DNA from: Enterobacter sp. Bisph1
GTDB lineage: Bacteria; Pseudomonadota; Gammaproteobacteria; Enterobacterales; Enterobacteriaceae
Assembly: GCF_000814905.1 (NCBI RefSeq)
Contig: NZ_JXAG01000030.1
Span: 62,001-126,000 of the forward strand
DNA length: 64,000 nt
Reading direction: 5' to 3'
In this document: positions 47,774 through 58,345 of the stretch, piece by piece
Layout of the letters: each line of letters starts with the position of its first letter
How positions within the stretch are numbered: position 1 is the first letter of the stretch
Translations under genes and position numbers: made by a program
Notes under the pieces: generated by a model
The model's database searches: none
Told to the model about the DNA's origin: nothing
What the model saw: the letters and a program-made list of their open reading frames with translations, nothing else

Positions 47774-47857
47774 ACATTAAAAAGGCTGATTTATCAATGC
47801 GAAAGCCCCGCCGCGATGGGCAGAGCCTGGTGATTTTGACCATCTTTTGGTGAATTT

Positions 47858-48856
47858 TTAACGCTTCGACGCCACCAGATTCAGCGCATGTTCCACAACG
47901 TCAATATCGGCCCCGGCCTTGTGGGCATTTTCACTCAGGTAGCGACGCCACTGGCGCGCGCCGGGCACGCCCTGGAACAGCCCCAGCATATGACGTGTGA
48001 TATGCCCCAGATAGGCACCCTGGCTCAGTTCACGTTCAATATAAGGGTACATGGCGCGCACCACCGCCACCGGATCGGCATCGGCGACGTCTGCACCAAA
48101 GATTTCGCGATCGACGCACGCCAGTATGCCCGGATTTTGGTAGGCTTCGCGACCGACCATTACGCCATCCATATGCTCAAGGTGTGCTTTGGCTTCGGCC
48201 AGCGATTTAATGCCGCCGTTAATCGACATCATCAGATGGGGAAAATCGCGTTTAAGCTGGTAAACGCGCGGGTAATCCAGCGGCGGGATTTCGCGGTTCT
48301 CTTTCGGGCTTAGCCCGGAAAGCCAGGCTTTACGCGCATGGATGATAAAACTCTCGCACTCGCCTTTCCCGGCCACGGTGCCAATAAAGTCGCAGAGAAA
48401 TTCATAGCTATCGCTGTTGTCGATGCCGATACGTGTTTTGACGGTGACGGGGATCGACACCACATCGCGCATCGCTTTAATACAGTCGGCCACCAGTTGC
48501 GCTTCGCCCATCAGGCAGGCACCGAAACGCCCGTTCTGTACACGATCGGACGGACAGCCAACGTTAAGGTTAATTTCGTCATAGCCGCGTGCTTCGGCAA
48601 GCTTCGCACAATGGGCAAGCTGCGCCGGATCGCTGCCGCCAAGCTGCAACGCCAGCGGATGCTCCTCTTCGCTATACGCCAGGTAATCGCCCTTGCCATG
48701 AATGATTGCACCAGTGGTGACCATTTCGGTGTACAGCAGCGTCTGGCGCGACAGCAGGCGCAAGAAGTAGCGACAATGTCTGTCCGTCCAGTCGAGCATC
48801 GGCGCAATGGAGAAACGATGGGCAGGAAAAGCAGCGGACTGAGAGTGTGGCAGCAT
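47858..48856 (-). CDS. dusA: tRNA-dihydrouridine(20/20a) synthase
   Basis: FMN-dependent reductase that makes dihydrouridine at positions 20/20a of tRNA. 332 residues. [16 protein letters not shown] start of the TIM barrel, catalytic Cys in [14 protein letters not shown]-binding KTRIG and INGGI segments, and the helical C-terminal tRNA-binding domain ([24 protein letters not shown]). Matches E. coli DusA closely after a variable N-terminal about 15 residues. Confidence 0.96.
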   Translation of the reverse strand: MLPHSQSAAFPAHRFSIAPMLDWTDRHCRYFLRLLSRQTLLYTEMVTTGAIIHGKGDYLAYSEEEHPLALQLGGSDPAQLAHCAKLAEARGYDEINLNVGCPSDRVQNGRFGACLMGEAQLVADCIKAMRDVVSIPVTVKTRIGIDNSDSYEFLCDFIGTVAGKGECESFIIHARKAWLSGLSPKENREIPPLDYPRVYQLKRDFPHLMMSINGGIKSLAEAKAHLEHMDGVMVGREAYQNPGILACVDREIFGADVADADPVAVVRAMYPYIERELSQGAYLGHITRHMLGLFQGVPGARQWRRYLSENAHKAGADIDVVEHALNLVASKR

Positions 48857-48908
48857 GGCGAATAATTAAGCATCGAATGAAAAAGGGGCGCTACTATAGC
48901 ACAGGGAA

Positions 48909-48936
48909 AACCGGAGGCGCAGCGCCTCCGGTTAAA
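48909..48936. terminator. Terminator of the TraF-like gene (bidirectional hairpin)
   Basis: AACCGGAGGCGC-A-GCGCCTCCGGTT, a near-perfect palindrome just beyond the TraF-like stop. On the minus strand it ends in TTTTCC. Confidence 0.8.
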
Positions 48937-48938
48937 CC

Positions 48939-50255
48939 TTAGAAAGTCAGGCTCAACTGTGCGCCTGCGCCCCAGGTTTTATCTTCGCCGACCAGACCCA
49001 TTAAATCGACATGCACGCGGTTAAACGGTGCAAAGCCGACACCGCCGGTGAAGACGTTTTTATCATCGCCCTTCACGTCCGCACGGTAACCGGCACGGAC
49101 TGCAAGCCAGTTAAGCGGGCGAACTTCCGCACCTACGCCAACGTACTGGGAGTTTTTCTCGCTCTTAAAGCCTTTGGTTTCGGTGATATCGCCATCGGCG
49201 CTCAGCGTTATCAGCTCATTGTGCCAGGCCGCACCGGCGGTCACCACCGGGCTTATCTGGTAGGTATCGCGGTAATTAGTTACTACACCCGTTCTGCCGT
49301 TGCGAATCCGCACATCCTGGGTATCGATATCGCGCGAGATTAGGTTGGTACCGGTGATACCCACGGTGACGTTTTTACCAAAGTCCGCAGCGGCACCGAC
49401 ATCGATGTTAAAGCCGGTATCGTCTGTGCGATAGCGGCTGTTGTTCCATTTGTTGCTCTTGTAGTCGTAAATCGACGCGGTGTAGTTGTAGACCCAGGTC
49501 TTTTGCAGTTTTGGCGTGACGCCAATAGACAAAGGCACGCCACCCACATCAAACTGGCGCGCCATGGCGATACCGTAGTCAGAGACAATCGCCCCACGAC
49601 CTGAAGCGGTTGAGTTAAGGTTGCGCGTGATCTCATCACTGCCGTTTGGTGAGAGAGCAGCACGCAGAGCCTCGGTAATCGCAACGGTGTCGTTGTTCTG
49701 GATACTGCGCAGATAGTCAACATCCTGTTGATCGACATTGGTGCTCACGCGAGCATGGGCATAGGCTTTAGTGACAAAAGCCACCGACAGCACATCATTC
49801 GGAATACTGACGGCAATGCCTGCGGCGGCTTTCGCCTGCGCGGTTTTGCCTTTCAGAAACACCAGTTCGTCAGCCAAGTCTTTCGCGGCGTTTTGGAATT
49901 GATCAACCACGCCAAAGGGATTGGCAATGACATCTGCCGTGGTCAGGTTATCGACCACATCTTTATAGCGATCGATTTTGTCGTTGATCTTGTCGATTTC
50001 ATCACGAAGATTATCTTTGTCGCTGAGCTGCGCCTGAACGCTCGGCAGGATAATGGTGATGTCGTCTTCCGGCTTGGCTTTTGCCAGCAACGCCGGGTTG
50101 ATTAATGCTCCACTGCCATAATTCGCCGATGCAACGCCGGTTCCGCCCATTGCATCATTACGCGCTTCTGCCCAGGTATTGGCTGCTCCTGCTTGATTCG
50201 CGACAAACAAGGAGACAGCGATAGCCACCACCGAAAGTTTAAAATTTTTTTTCAC
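48939..50255 (-). CDS. TraF-like outer-membrane protein (conjugal transfer TraF family), chromosomal
   Basis: 438 residues. Signal peptide MKKNFKLSVVAIAVSLFVANQAGA, then NTWAEARNDAMGGTGVASANYGSGALINPALLA. This FadL/TraF-like opening matches the family automatically named conjugal transfer protein TraF. A coiled-coil-like segment (KDNLRDEIDKINDKIDRYKDVVDNL, about 80-105) precedes repeated beta-strand patterns and a C-terminal QLSLTF with terminal Phe, as in outer-membrane barrels. No other transfer genes are nearby, so a conjugation role is unlikely. GTG start. Function unknown. E. coli K-12 has nothing equivalent between dusA and zur. Confidence 0.75.
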   Translation of the reverse strand: MKKNFKLSVVAIAVSLFVANQAGAANTWAEARNDAMGGTGVASANYGSGALINPALLAKAKPEDDITIILPSVQAQLSDKDNLRDEIDKINDKIDRYKDVVDNLTTADVIANPFGVVDQFQNAAKDLADELVFLKGKTAQAKAAAGIAVSIPNDVLSVAFVTKAYAHARVSTNVDQQDVDYLRSIQNNDTVAITEALRAALSPNGSDEITRNLNSTASGRGAIVSDYGIAMARQFDVGGVPLSIGVTPKLQKTWVYNYTASIYDYKSNKWNNSRYRTDDTGFNIDVGAAADFGKNVTVGITGTNLISRDIDTQDVRIRNGRTGVVTNYRDTYQISPVVTAGAAWHNELITLSADGDITETKGFKSEKNSQYVGVGAEVRPLNWLAVRAGYRADVKGDDKNVFTGGVGFAPFNRVHVDLMGLVGEDKTWGAGAQLSLTF

Positions 50256-50536
50256 AGTATGCGTCTCGTAGCCAGATGAGTTTTATAAGCCTGTTAGTTT
50301 TGATACAAACAGGAATGCACTATTGCTGTGAATAACGTTATAAAAAGCATCAAAATCTTCTGAGCGCACAAAATGCGCGATATTTTTTGTAATTAGGGAA
50401 ACTCTTAATATTTATAGAAGAGGATATTCATTTCGGGAAGGAAAAGGAGCAAGGAGTTTACGGGTGCCGTCCTCGGTGTTTTCGGCAGGACATGGTAAAG
50501 TAACCTACTTATGTTTCCCGTCACCCGAGAGCGTTA

Positions 50537-51052
50537 ATGGATAAGACCACTTCGCAAGAGATGTTAGTACAGGCTGAAAAGCTGTGCGCGCAGCGCAATG
50601 TGCGACTGACTCCCCAGCGCCTTGAAGTGCTGCGGTTACTCAGCCTGCAGCAAGGGGCAATCAGCGCCTACGATCTGCTGGATCTGCTACGCGCGAGCGA
50701 ACCGCAGGCAAAACCGCCGACGGTTTATCGCGCGCTGGATTTCCTGCTGGAGCAAGGTTTCGTTCACAAAGTAGAGTCGACCAACAGCTATGTGCTGTGT
50801 CATCTCTTTGACCAGCCCACTCATGCTTCGGCGATGTTTATTTGCGATCGCTGCGGTTCGGTCAAAGAGGAGCAGGCTGAGGGCGTTGAAGATATTATGC
50901 ATGCGTTAGCGGCCAGAATGGGCTTTGCCCTACGCCATAATGTGATTGAAGCACACGGCTTATGTGCCGCCTGTGTTGAAGTAGAAGCCTGCCGCCATCA
51001 TGAACAGTGCCAGCATGACCACAGCATTCAGCTAAAGAAAAAACCGCGCTAA
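50537..51052 (+). CDS. zur: Zinc uptake regulator Zur (Fur family)
   Basis: A 171-residue Fur-family repressor, the same length as E. coli Zur. Winged helix VRLTPQRLEVLRLL...AYDLLDLLR, then the dimerisation domain with structural-zinc Cys pairs FICDRCGSVKEE and LCAACVEVEACRHHEQCQHDH. Zn-Zur represses znuABC and alternative ribosomal proteins. It has its own promoter region (281 bp upstream). Confidence 0.96.
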   Translation: MDKTTSQEMLVQAEKLCAQRNVRLTPQRLEVLRLLSLQQGAISAYDLLDLLRASEPQAKPPTVYRALDFLLEQGFVHKVESTNSYVLCHLFDQPTHASAMFICDRCGSVKEEQAEGVEDIMHALAARMGFALRHNVIEAHGLCAACVEVEACRHHEQCQHDHSIQLKKKPR

Positions 51053-51202
51053 CGCTTAACCTTCCCCTCCTTTTCAATATATATTCGGCCGATGTCGAAG
51101 GGATTCGCATCCCTGGAAAGGAGAAATAAACTTAGCGCTTTGTTGGGCATTACGGGCCATAAATGGCCATTGCGCAGGGTAAATAAGAGAGTAAGGCAGG
51201 GA

Positions 51203-51280
51203 TAAAAAAGGGGTGGTACATCCATGTACCTACGGGCAGGGTAGCCTTCAGAGGGTTAACACATTTGAGGGGATGTGTTG
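51203..51280 (-). terminator. Hairpins downstream of yjbJ
   Basis: Two stems follow the yjbJ stop. AACACAT/ATGTGTT (51259-51280) is adjacent to the stop. GGTACAT/ATGTACC (51214-51229) is followed on the minus strand by ACCCCTTTTTTATC. The second has the T-run of an intrinsic terminator, though its stem loop is tight. Confidence 0.6.
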
Positions 51281-51281
51281 G

Positions 51282-51491
51282 CTACCAGCGGTAATCATTC
51301 CGTGTTTCCCAGTCGGTGACTTCTTTGTCCGCCTGGTCTTTTTCGTAACCGTAACGTTCCTGGATTTTACCGACCAGTTGATCACGTTTACCTTCGATGA
51401 TGGTCATATCGTCATCGGTGAGTTTGCCCCATTTCTCTTTAACAGTACCTTTAAACTGTTTCCAGTTACCGCCGACTTCGTCTTTGTTCAT
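51282..51491 (-). CDS. yjbJ: CsbD-like stress protein YjbJ
   Basis: A 69-residue, highly charged, soluble protein matching E. coli YjbJ (MNKDEVGGNWKQFKGTVKEKWGKLTDDDMTII... ending in WETRNDYRW). CsbD-family proteins are abundant in stationary phase or osmotic stress; the function is unknown. Own promoter likely. Confidence 0.94.
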   Translation of the reverse strand: MNKDEVGGNWKQFKGTVKEKWGKLTDDDMTIIEGKRDQLVGKIQERYGYEKDQADKEVTDWETRNDYRW

Positions 51492-51682
51492 AGTTGACTC
51501 CTTATCGTTCGGTTAAAATGACGTTCTCACTGTGCTGAACGTACTGATAATTGTAGTCAGGGATTCGGCACAATGGATTTTATTCGGAATCTTTACCCAA
51601 TCAGTTACCTTAAAACAGCGTAAATGAGACAAGGTAATTAGCGGCATATTACGGATTTTTAGGCTGTTTCAGGAAAGACTTA

Positions 51683-53017
51683 TCAGGAATGATCTGCGGC
51701 TGAAAACCAGCTGTTGTTGCGCCAGTGACGTCGCCACAGCAGCGCCAGCGTCAGCCCGCGCAGGGCCAGAAAAACCGCCAGCGACAACCACAGCCCGTGG
51801 TTACCCAGCACCGGGACGCTTAGCAGCGTCACGGCAAATCCTGCGGCGGCAATGGCCATACTGTTACGCATTTCGGCAGCGCGCGTCGCACCAACAAACA
51901 TGCCGTCCAGCAAATAACACCACACGCCCACCAGCGGTAAAATCACCTGCCAGATAAGATAGTGCCCGGCAAGCTGCTGTAACTCAGGCAGCGAGGTTAA
52001 CAATGCGATGATCTGCTGACCCGCCAGCGCATACACGGCGGCAAACAGTAGCGCCACCAGCCCCGCCTGGCGACATGCTGCACGCCAGATACTCTGCAGC
52101 TGGCTGCCGTCCCGTGCGCCGTAAGCCTGCCCGGAGTGCGCTTCAACGGCGTACGCAAAACCGTCCAGTGCATAGGCGGTAAAGGTTAAAAACATCATTA
52201 ATACTGCGTTTGCCGCCACCGTCTCGGCTCCGAGGCGCGCACCGAACACGGTAATCGAACCAAAGCACAGCTGGAGCAGCAGCGAGCGCAGCATGATATC
52301 GCGATTCAATGCCAGCAAACGCCGTACCCCGCCGCGCCATGCCTCTGTTAGCAGACGCAATGAAATACCGCGCATGGCCAGTACGTGACGCACCATTACG
52401 ATGCCAATGGCGAAGGTGGCGTATTCCGCGATCACCGTGGCAAGCGCAGCGCCCTGCACATTCATCTGCAGCCCCATCACCAGCCATAGATCGAGGATGA
52501 TGTTAAGCAGGTTACCTACCACCAGCAAGATCACCGGCGCGCGTGCATACTGTACGCCGAGCAGCCAGCCCAGCAGCACCAGATTGCCCAGCGAGGCAGG
52601 GGCACTGAGCCAGCGAATCTCCAGAAACCGCCGCGCCTGCGCCAGCACCGCTTCGCTGCCGCCGGTGATATGCAGCGCGACATTAATGAGCGGCCCGCGT
52701 AGCAGAATAATCAGTACGCCGAAGCCCAACGCCAGCAGCAGAGGTTGAACCAATGCGCGCGCCAGCGCTGGCGCATTTTTCGCGCCGCTGGCCTGTGCGG
52801 TTAGCCCGGTGGTGCTCATGCGCAGAAAGAGCAGCAGCATAAACAGAAAGCTGGTCGCCGTTGCGCCAATGGCTACGCCGCCCAGGTAGACCGGGCTATC
52901 GAGATGACCAATCACCGCCGTATCTACCAGCCCCAGCAGCGGAACGGAGATATTGGAGAAGATCATCGGCAGCGCAAGCCGCCAGAGCGCTTTATCAGCG
53001 GCGGTTAATAGCGACAT
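51683..53017 (-). CDS. dinF: MATE-family efflux protein DinF
   Basis: A 444-residue multidrug and toxic compound extrusion transporter with 12 membrane spans in two six-helix halves. Starts MSLLTAADKALWRLALPMIFSNISVPLLGLVDTAVIGHL as in E. coli DinF. DNA-damage inducible because it is co-transcribed from the lexA promoter; the intergenic gap is 75 bp. Linked to protection from oxidative stress and bile salts in E. coli. Confidence 0.95.
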   Translation of the reverse strand: MSLLTAADKALWRLALPMIFSNISVPLLGLVDTAVIGHLDSPVYLGGVAIGATATSFLFMLLLFLRMSTTGLTAQASGAKNAPALARALVQPLLLALGFGVLIILLRGPLINVALHITGGSEAVLAQARRFLEIRWLSAPASLGNLVLLGWLLGVQYARAPVILLVVGNLLNIILDLWLVMGLQMNVQGAALATVIAEYATFAIGIVMVRHVLAMRGISLRLLTEAWRGGVRRLLALNRDIMLRSLLLQLCFGSITVFGARLGAETVAANAVLMMFLTFTAYALDGFAYAVEAHSGQAYGARDGSQLQSIWRAACRQAGLVALLFAAVYALAGQQIIALLTSLPELQQLAGHYLIWQVILPLVGVWCYLLDGMFVGATRAAEMRNSMAIAAAGFAVTLLSVPVLGNHGLWLSLAVFLALRGLTLALLWRRHWRNNSWFSAADHS

Positions 53018-53092
53018 GGCGTTAAGGTTTATGCGGGAGAAGAGAAGATCGCTGCGGAGCAGGCATGCGCGCCGCAGCAGAGCAAACGGGCG

Positions 53093-53707
53093 TTACAGCC
53101 ACGCGCCATTGCGAATGACGCCAACCGCCAGCCCTTCAATGGTGAAGTTTTGGTCGCGCAGATCGACAACGATGGGTGAAAAATCGCTGTTTTCCGGCAG
53201 CAGTTCAACGGTGTTACCCTGTTTTTTCAAACGCTTGACGGTCACTTCGTCTTCAATACGTGCGACGACAACCTGGCCGTTACGCACATCCTGGGTTTTA
53301 TGCACCGCCAGCAGATCGCCGTCCATAATACCGATATCGCGCATCGACATCCCGCTAACGCGCAGCAGGAAATCCGCATGCGGTTTAAACAAGCCCGGAT
53401 CGACCTGATAGTGACCTTCAATATGCTGCTGCGCGAGCAGCGGCTCGCCCGCAGCAACGCGACCAATCAGCGGCAGGCCAATATCGTCCTCTTCTTCCAG
53501 CAGCAGACGCAGACCGCGCGATGCGCCAGAAACAATTTCGATAACCCCTTTGCGCGCCAGCGCTTTAAGGTGCTCTTCCGCTGCATTTGGGGAACGGAAC
53601 CCCAGCTGCTGTGCGATTTCCGCACGCGTTGGTGGCATACCGGTTTGAGTGATACGATCGCGAATAAGGTCGAACACCTCTTGCTGCCTGGCCGTTAATG
53701 CTTTCAT
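53093..53707 (-). CDS. lexA: LexA repressor
   Basis: SOS master repressor and self-cleaving serine protease. 204 residues, two more than E. coli because of an insertion in the acidic linker (EEEDDIG). N-terminal winged helix [17 protein letters not shown]...[13 protein letters not shown]. Cleavage site Ala86-Gly87 in RVAAGEP. Catalytic Ser121 (SGMSM) and Lys158 (VTVKRL). Two LexA boxes lie upstream for autoregulation. Confidence 0.98.
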   Translation of the reverse strand: MKALTARQQEVFDLIRDRITQTGMPPTRAEIAQQLGFRSPNAAEEHLKALARKGVIEIVSGASRGLRLLLEEEDDIGLPLIGRVAAGEPLLAQQHIEGHYQVDPGLFKPHADFLLRVSGMSMRDIGIMDGDLLAVHKTQDVRNGQVVVARIEDEVTVKRLKKQGNTVELLPENSDFSPIVVDLRDQNFTIEGLAVGVIRNGAWL

Positions 53708-53715
53708 CCCGCCCC

Positions 53716-53752
53716 CTGGGTGTATATACAGTTATGCTGTGAGTATATACAG
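53716..53752. promoter_or_regulatory. Two LexA boxes in the lexA promoter
   Basis: CTGGGTGTATATACAG (53716-53731) and CTGTGAGTATATACAG (53737-53752) both fit CTG-N10-CAG and are spaced 21 bp apart, as at the E. coli lexA promoter. Confidence 0.96.
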
Positions 53753-53816
53753 CTAAAGGTGATTTTGGAATCAAATTTGAGCAAAAAAGCAGGCGCCATG
53801 GTGAATCCGCGAAGCG

Positions 53817-54185
53817 CTACCCAAAATGAGACCAGAGCAGAGAGACCCAGGTAAACAGCGCCAGCAGGATAGACATCAGCACCGCCGCCGAGCCCATATC
53901 CTTCGCGCGCCCGGAAAGTTCGTGGAATTCAGCGCCAATGCGGTCCACTACCGCTTCGATAGCGCTGTTGAGAATTTCAACAATCATCACCAGCGATACC
54001 GAACCAATCAGTAATACGCGCGTAATAACATCAATATCCAACCAACAAGCGATTATAATTGCCACGGTAACCGCAACCGCTTCCTGGCGAAATGCCGCTT
54101 CATTAATCCATGCGGCGCGAACGCCCTTCCAGGAATAACCGGCAGCTTTAACTATCCGGGTAAATCCGGTGGTATTATTGGCCAT
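53817..54185 (-). CDS. dgkA: Diacylglycerol kinase, integral membrane
   Basis: A 122-residue trimeric inner-membrane kinase that recycles diacylglycerol from membrane-derived oligosaccharide synthesis to phosphatidic acid. Three membrane helices; catalytic block EILNSAIEAVVDRIG and SGRAKDMGSAAV. ATG at 54185 (MANNTTGF) matches E. coli; an in-frame start seven codons earlier was rejected. Divergent from plsB. Confidence 0.96.
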   Translation of the reverse strand: MANNTTGFTRIVKAAGYSWKGVRAAWINEAAFRQEAVAVTVAIIIACWLDIDVITRVLLIGSVSLVMIVEILNSAIEAVVDRIGAEFHELSGRAKDMGSAAVLMSILLALFTWVSLLWSHFG

Positions 54186-54315
54186 TAAAAAGAACCTTTT
54201 AATCAAATTGGCGTCAATGTCTCAGCAAGCGCGCAGCGGTACAACAGAAATTATTCACGCTTTCTGATATCCTTGCGGCGCAATGGCACTATTAACCAGA
54301 GGCTTTACATCTTTT

Positions 54316-56739
54316 ATGTCCGGCTGGCCACGAATTTACTACAAATTACTTAATTTACCATTAAACGTGTTGGTAAAAAGTAAGTCGATCCCCGCAGAAC
54401 CTGCACAGGAGCTGGGTCTCGATACATCACGTCCTATCATGTACGTGCTGCCTTATAACTCCAAGGCAGATTTAATGACCTTGCGCGCGCAATGTCTGTT
54501 ACATGAATTGCCCGATCCTCTGGAACCGCTGGAAATCGACGGCGCTTTGTTGCCGCGCTACGTGTTTATTCACGGCGGACCGCGCGTGTTCACCTATTAC
54601 ACGCCGAAAGAAGAGTCGATCAAGCTGTTCCACGACTACCTGGATTTACACCGCAGCCATCCCGATCTGGATGTGCAGATGGTGCCAGTATCGGTGATGT
54701 TTGGCCGTTCACCCGGTCGCGAAAAAGGCGAGATGAATCCGCCGCTGCGGATGCTCAACGGCGTGCAGAAATTCTTCGCTGTCTCCTGGCTTGGCCGCGA
54801 CAGCTTTGTGCGTTTCTCGCCGCCGGTTTCCCTGCGCCGTATGGCGACGGAGCACGGCACCGATAAAATCATCGCCCAGAAGCTGGCACGTGTAGCGCGT
54901 ATGCACTTTGCCCGTCAGCGTCTGGCGGCCGTTGGCCCGCGCCTGCCCGCACGTCAGGACTTGTTCAATAAGCTGCTCTCTTCCAAAGCGATTGCCCGCG
55001 CCGTCGAAGATGAAGCGCGCAGCAAGAAAATCTCCCACGATAAAGCGCAGCAAAACGCGATTGCGCTGATGGAAGAGATTGCCGCCAACTTCTCCTACGA
55101 GATGATCCGCCTGACGGACCGTATTCTGGGTTTCACCTGGAACCGTCTCTATCAGGGCATCAACGTAAATAATGCCGAGCGCGTACGCCAGCTGGCCCAC
55201 GATGGCCACGAAATTGTCTATGTGCCCTGCCATCGCAGCCATATGGACTATCTGCTGCTTTCGTACGTGCTCTATCATCAGGGGCTGGTGCCGCCGCATA
55301 TCGCCGCCGGTATCAACCTGAATTTCTGGCCCGCCGGGCCGATTTTCCGCCGCCTGGGCGCTTTCTTTATTCGCCGCACCTTTAAAGGCAACAAGCTCTA
55401 TTCGACGGTGTTCCGCGAATATCTGGGCGAGCTGTTTAGCCGTGGCTATTCGGTGGAATACTTCGTTGAGGGCGGCCGTTCGCGCACCGGGCGTTTACTC
55501 GATCCGAAAACCGGTACGCTGTCGATGACCATCCAGGCGATGCTGCGCGGCGGCACGCGTCCGATCACGCTGGTGCCGATTTACATCGGTTATGAGCATG
55601 TGATGGAAGTGGGCACCTACGCGAAAGAGCTGCGCGGCGCCACGAAAGAGAAAGAGAGTCTGCTGCAGATGGTGCGTGGCCTGAGTAAGCTGCGTAATCT
55701 CGGCCAGGGCTATGTCAACTTCGGCGAACCGATCCCGCTGATGAACTACCTGAACCACCATGTTCCCGAATGGCGCGAGTCGATCGACCCAATTGAAGCC
55801 ATTCGCCCGGCGTGGTTAACGCCAACGGTAAACAGCATTGCCGCCGATCTGATGGTGCGTATCAACAATGCCGGTGCGGCGAACGCCATGAACCTGTGCT
55901 GTACCGCACTGTTAGCCTCTCGTCAGCGTTCGCTGACCCGTGAGCAGCTTACCGAGCAGTTGACCTGCTATCTTGAGCTGATGCGCAACGTGCCCTACTC
56001 CCCGGATTCGACCGCGCCTTCGGCCAGCGCCAGCGAGCTGATTGATCACGCGTTGCAAATGAATAAGTTCCAGGTCGAAAAGGACACCATCGGCGACATC
56101 ATTATTCTGCCGCGCGAGCAGGCGGTGTTGATGACTTACTACCGCAATAACATTGCCCATATGCTGATGCTGCCGTCGCTGATGGCGGCGATTGTGACCC
56201 AGCACCGGGCGATTTCCCGTAGTGAGATTCTGCGTCACGTCGAGCTGCTCTATCCAATGTTGAAAGCCGAGCTGTTCCTGCGCTGGGAAAAAGCCGAGCT
56301 GGCACAGGTGCTGGAGAATTTGACCCAGGAGCTGCTGCGCCAGGGCCTACTGACGGCGAAAGAGGATCGGCTGAGCATCAATCCGGCCCACTCCCGTACT
56401 CTGCAGCTGCTGGCGGCGGGCGCGCGTGAAACCCTGCAGCGTTACGCCATTACCTTCTGGCTGCTGAGCGCTAACCCGGCTATGAACCGTAGCTCCCTTG
56501 AGAAAGAGAGCCGCACGCTGGCGCAGCGCCTGTCGGTGCTGCACGGCATTAACGCGCCGGAGTTCTTCGATAAAGCGGTGTTCAGTACGCTGGTATTGAC
56601 CCTGCGCGATGAAGGCTACATCAGTGATACTGGCGATGCGGATCCGGCGCGCACCTTGGGCGTCTACCAGATGCTGGCGGAGCTGATTACGTCGGATGTA
56701 CGTTTGACGATTGAGAGCGCGACGCAAGCAGAAGCATGA
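54316..56739 (+). CDS. plsB: Glycerol-3-phosphate 1-O-acyltransferase
   Basis: Inner-membrane-associated acyltransferase making 1-acyl-glycerol-3-phosphate, the first step of phospholipid synthesis. 807 residues from ATG 54316 ([10 protein letters not shown]), equal to E. coli PlsB. An ATG at 54283 would add 11 residues ([11 protein letters not shown]). Acyltransferase blocks: [10 protein letters not shown] (HX4D), [22 protein letters not shown] and VPIYIGYE. Divergent from dgkA, so both phosphatidate-forming enzymes share the control region. Confidence 0.96.
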   Translation: MSGWPRIYYKLLNLPLNVLVKSKSIPAEPAQELGLDTSRPIMYVLPYNSKADLMTLRAQCLLHELPDPLEPLEIDGALLPRYVFIHGGPRVFTYYTPKEESIKLFHDYLDLHRSHPDLDVQMVPVSVMFGRSPGREKGEMNPPLRMLNGVQKFFAVSWLGRDSFVRFSPPVSLRRMATEHGTDKIIAQKLARVARMHFARQRLAAVGPRLPARQDLFNKLLSSKAIARAVEDEARSKKISHDKAQQNAIALMEEIAANFSYEMIRLTDRILGFTWNRLYQGINVNNAERVRQLAHDGHEIVYVPCHRSHMDYLLLSYVLYHQGLVPPHIAAGINLNFWPAGPIFRRLGAFFIRRTFKGNKLYSTVFREYLGELFSRGYSVEYFVEGGRSRTGRLLDPKTGTLSMTIQAMLRGGTRPITLVPIYIGYEHVMEVGTYAKELRGATKEKESLLQMVRGLSKLRNLGQGYVNFGEPIPLMNYLNHHVPEWRESIDPIEAIRPAWLTPTVNSIAADLMVRINNAGAANAMNLCCTALLASRQRSLTREQLTEQLTCYLELMRNVPYSPDSTAPSASASELIDHALQMNKFQVEKDTIGDIIILPREQAVLMTYYRNNIAHMLMLPSLMAAIVTQHRAISRSEILRHVELLYPMLKAELFLRWEKAELAQVLENLTQELLRQGLLTAKEDRLSINPAHSRTLQLLAAGARETLQRYAITFWLLSANPAMNRSSLEKESRTLAQRLSVLHGINAPEFFDKAVFSTLVLTLRDEGYISDTGDADPARTLGVYQMLAELITSDVRLTIESATQAEA

Positions 56740-56747
56740 GTGCCATA

Positions 56748-56773
56748 TTCCCCTCTCCGTAAGGAGAGGGGAA
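56748..56773. terminator. Bidirectional terminator between plsB and ubiA
   Basis: TTCCCCTCTCC-GTAA-GGAGAGGGGAA, a perfect 11-bp stem between the convergent plsB and ubiA stops. Short A/T ends on both sides. Confidence 0.75.
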
Positions 56774-56780
56774 ACGCGGA

Positions 56781-57653
56781 TTACAGATGCAGATAACTCA
56801 CTGCCAGACCTAAAAACAGCACCAGCCCGACATAGTTATTGTTCATAAAGGCTTTGAAACACGCCTCCCGCTCGCGACCGGCGATCAGCTTTTGCTGATA
56901 AACAAACAGCCCACCCGCAATCAGCACCGTCACGTAATAGATCCCACCAAGGCCGTTCAGCCAGCCAATGCTTGCCATCAGTACCAGCACGGCGACCTGC
57001 AAGATACCGATAATCAGCTTGTCAAAACGACCAAACAGAATCGCCGTAGACTTAATACCAATCTTCACATCGTCGTCGCGATCAACCATTGCGTATTGTG
57101 TGTCATAGGCCACCGCCCACAGGATATTGGCGAGGAACATAATCCAGCAGCTCAGCGGCACCGATTCGCTGACCGCCGCAAAGGCCATCGGAATTGACCA
57201 GCCAAACGCCGCGCCGAGCACCACCTGCGGCAGGTGGGTATAGCGCTTCATAAAGGGATAAACCCAGGCCAGCGCCAGCGCCGCGACGGAGAGCAGAATC
57301 GTCATCATATTCAGCGTCAGCACCAGCGCGAAGGCCAGCAGTACCAGCACAACAAACAGCACGCGCGCTTCATTTTCCGTGACCGCGCCGCTGGGCATCG
57401 GTCGATTGGCCGTGCGTTTTACGTGGCCGTCAAATTTACGATCCGCGTAGTCATTAACCACGCAACCGGCGGCGCGCATCAGCCAGACGCCGGCGACAAA
57501 CACCAGTAAGATCCACAGCGGCGGTACGCCCGGCGTCGCTACCCATAGCGCCCACAATGTGGGCCACAGCAGCAGCAAAGCGCCAATTGGTTTGTCCGTA
57601 CGCATAAGCCTGTGAAAGGCCAACAGCTTAGTCTGCGTGAGACTCCACTCCAT
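56781..57653 (-). CDS. ubiA: 4-hydroxybenzoate octaprenyltransferase
   Basis: Integral-membrane prenyltransferase of ubiquinone synthesis. It joins 4-hydroxybenzoate and octaprenyl diphosphate. 290 residues with eight or nine spans and the two Asp-rich motifs NDYADRKFD (about 71-79) and DRDDD (about 195-199) that bind Mg-diphosphate. The ATG at 57653 (MEWSLTQ) is 8 bases from AGAGGA; the ATG two codons earlier is too close to it. 13 bases after ubiC, same operon. Confidence 0.96.
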   Translation of the reverse strand: MEWSLTQTKLLAFHRLMRTDKPIGALLLLWPTLWALWVATPGVPPLWILLVFVAGVWLMRAAGCVVNDYADRKFDGHVKRTANRPMPSGAVTENEARVLFVVLVLLAFALVLTLNMMTILLSVAALALAWVYPFMKRYTHLPQVVLGAAFGWSIPMAFAAVSESVPLSCWIMFLANILWAVAYDTQYAMVDRDDDVKIGIKSTAILFGRFDKLIIGILQVAVLVLMASIGWLNGLGGIYYVTVLIAGGLFVYQQKLIAGREREACFKAFMNNNYVGLVLFLGLAVSYLHL

Positions 57654-57666
57654 TTCCATATTCCTC

Positions 57667-58164
57667 TTAATACAGCGGTGACGCGGGCAAAAACAGTTCG
57701 GTCAGCATCAGCGGTTTACCGCCCAGACGCAGGCGAGAACGGCGGCCCCAAAGCTGCTGATGACGACCAATTTCAATAAAGTCACGCGTAAGCGTAGATG
57801 AGGTGAAGAGATATCGCCCAAGTGGCGTTTTGCCCAGGGTTTGTAACGCAAGTTCCGGCCCGCTCAGCGTGGATTCAGGCACCACGGTTCGCCCGGCAAG
57901 CCAGGGTTCGCCGTCGGCGCAAAGGATAATTTCCCGCAGCCAGTAACGGCTCTCCATCGGCAGGCTGTCGCGTTCTTCGGCGATCTCATCCACCGTAACA
58001 AAGCCTTCCTGAATCAGCGTTACGCTGACGGTTTTGCCCTGTTGTTCAAAACGTTTGGTCATTGAATCTTCCAGCAACAGCCAGTCAAGCAGTTGTGGTT
58101 CAAGCGCGGGGATTGCGTCTAAGTAGCGCAGCGCACGCAATTGCGTAAGCGCAGGGTGTGACAT
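57667..58164 (-). CDS. ubiC: Chorismate lyase
   Basis: Cytosolic enzyme converting chorismate to 4-hydroxybenzoate plus pyruvate, first committed step of ubiquinone synthesis. 165 residues, equal to E. coli UbiC. SRYWLREI with the substrate-binding Arg, [19 protein letters not shown] and [11 protein letters not shown] conserved. Supplies UbiA, encoded just downstream. Confidence 0.95.
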   Translation of the reverse strand: MSHPALTQLRALRYLDAIPALEPQLLDWLLLEDSMTKRFEQQGKTVSVTLIQEGFVTVDEIAEERDSLPMESRYWLREIILCADGEPWLAGRTVVPESTLSGPELALQTLGKTPLGRYLFTSSTLTRDFIEIGRHQQLWGRRSRLRLGGKPLMLTELFLPASPLY

Positions 58165-58285
58165 GCCTGACTCTCCGGTACATAACGTAACATTATTGTA
58201 TCGCAGAACCGGGATGGCGGGCGGGGAAACTTCATTCCGTTTTCATCAGCGCAACAGGTGAGCAACGACGTAACGTGAGGAAGTG

Positions 58286-58312
58286 AAAAAAAGGTGCGTC
58301 AGGCGACGCACC
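58286..58312 (-). terminator. Rho-independent terminator of malM
   Basis: On the minus strand GGTGCGTC-GCCT-GACGCACC followed by seven T. It lies 34 bases after the malM stop and closes the malK-lamB-malM operon. Confidence 0.92.
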
Positions 58313-58345
58313 AGTTGCTGCAAGTATCAACATTGCGGGGAGAGA

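Noticed and set aside
48939-50255. Evidence of an integrated conjugative plasmid from the TraF-like gene
   Set aside because: No relaxase, coupling protein, pilus gene or att site nearby; flanking genes are housekeeping.
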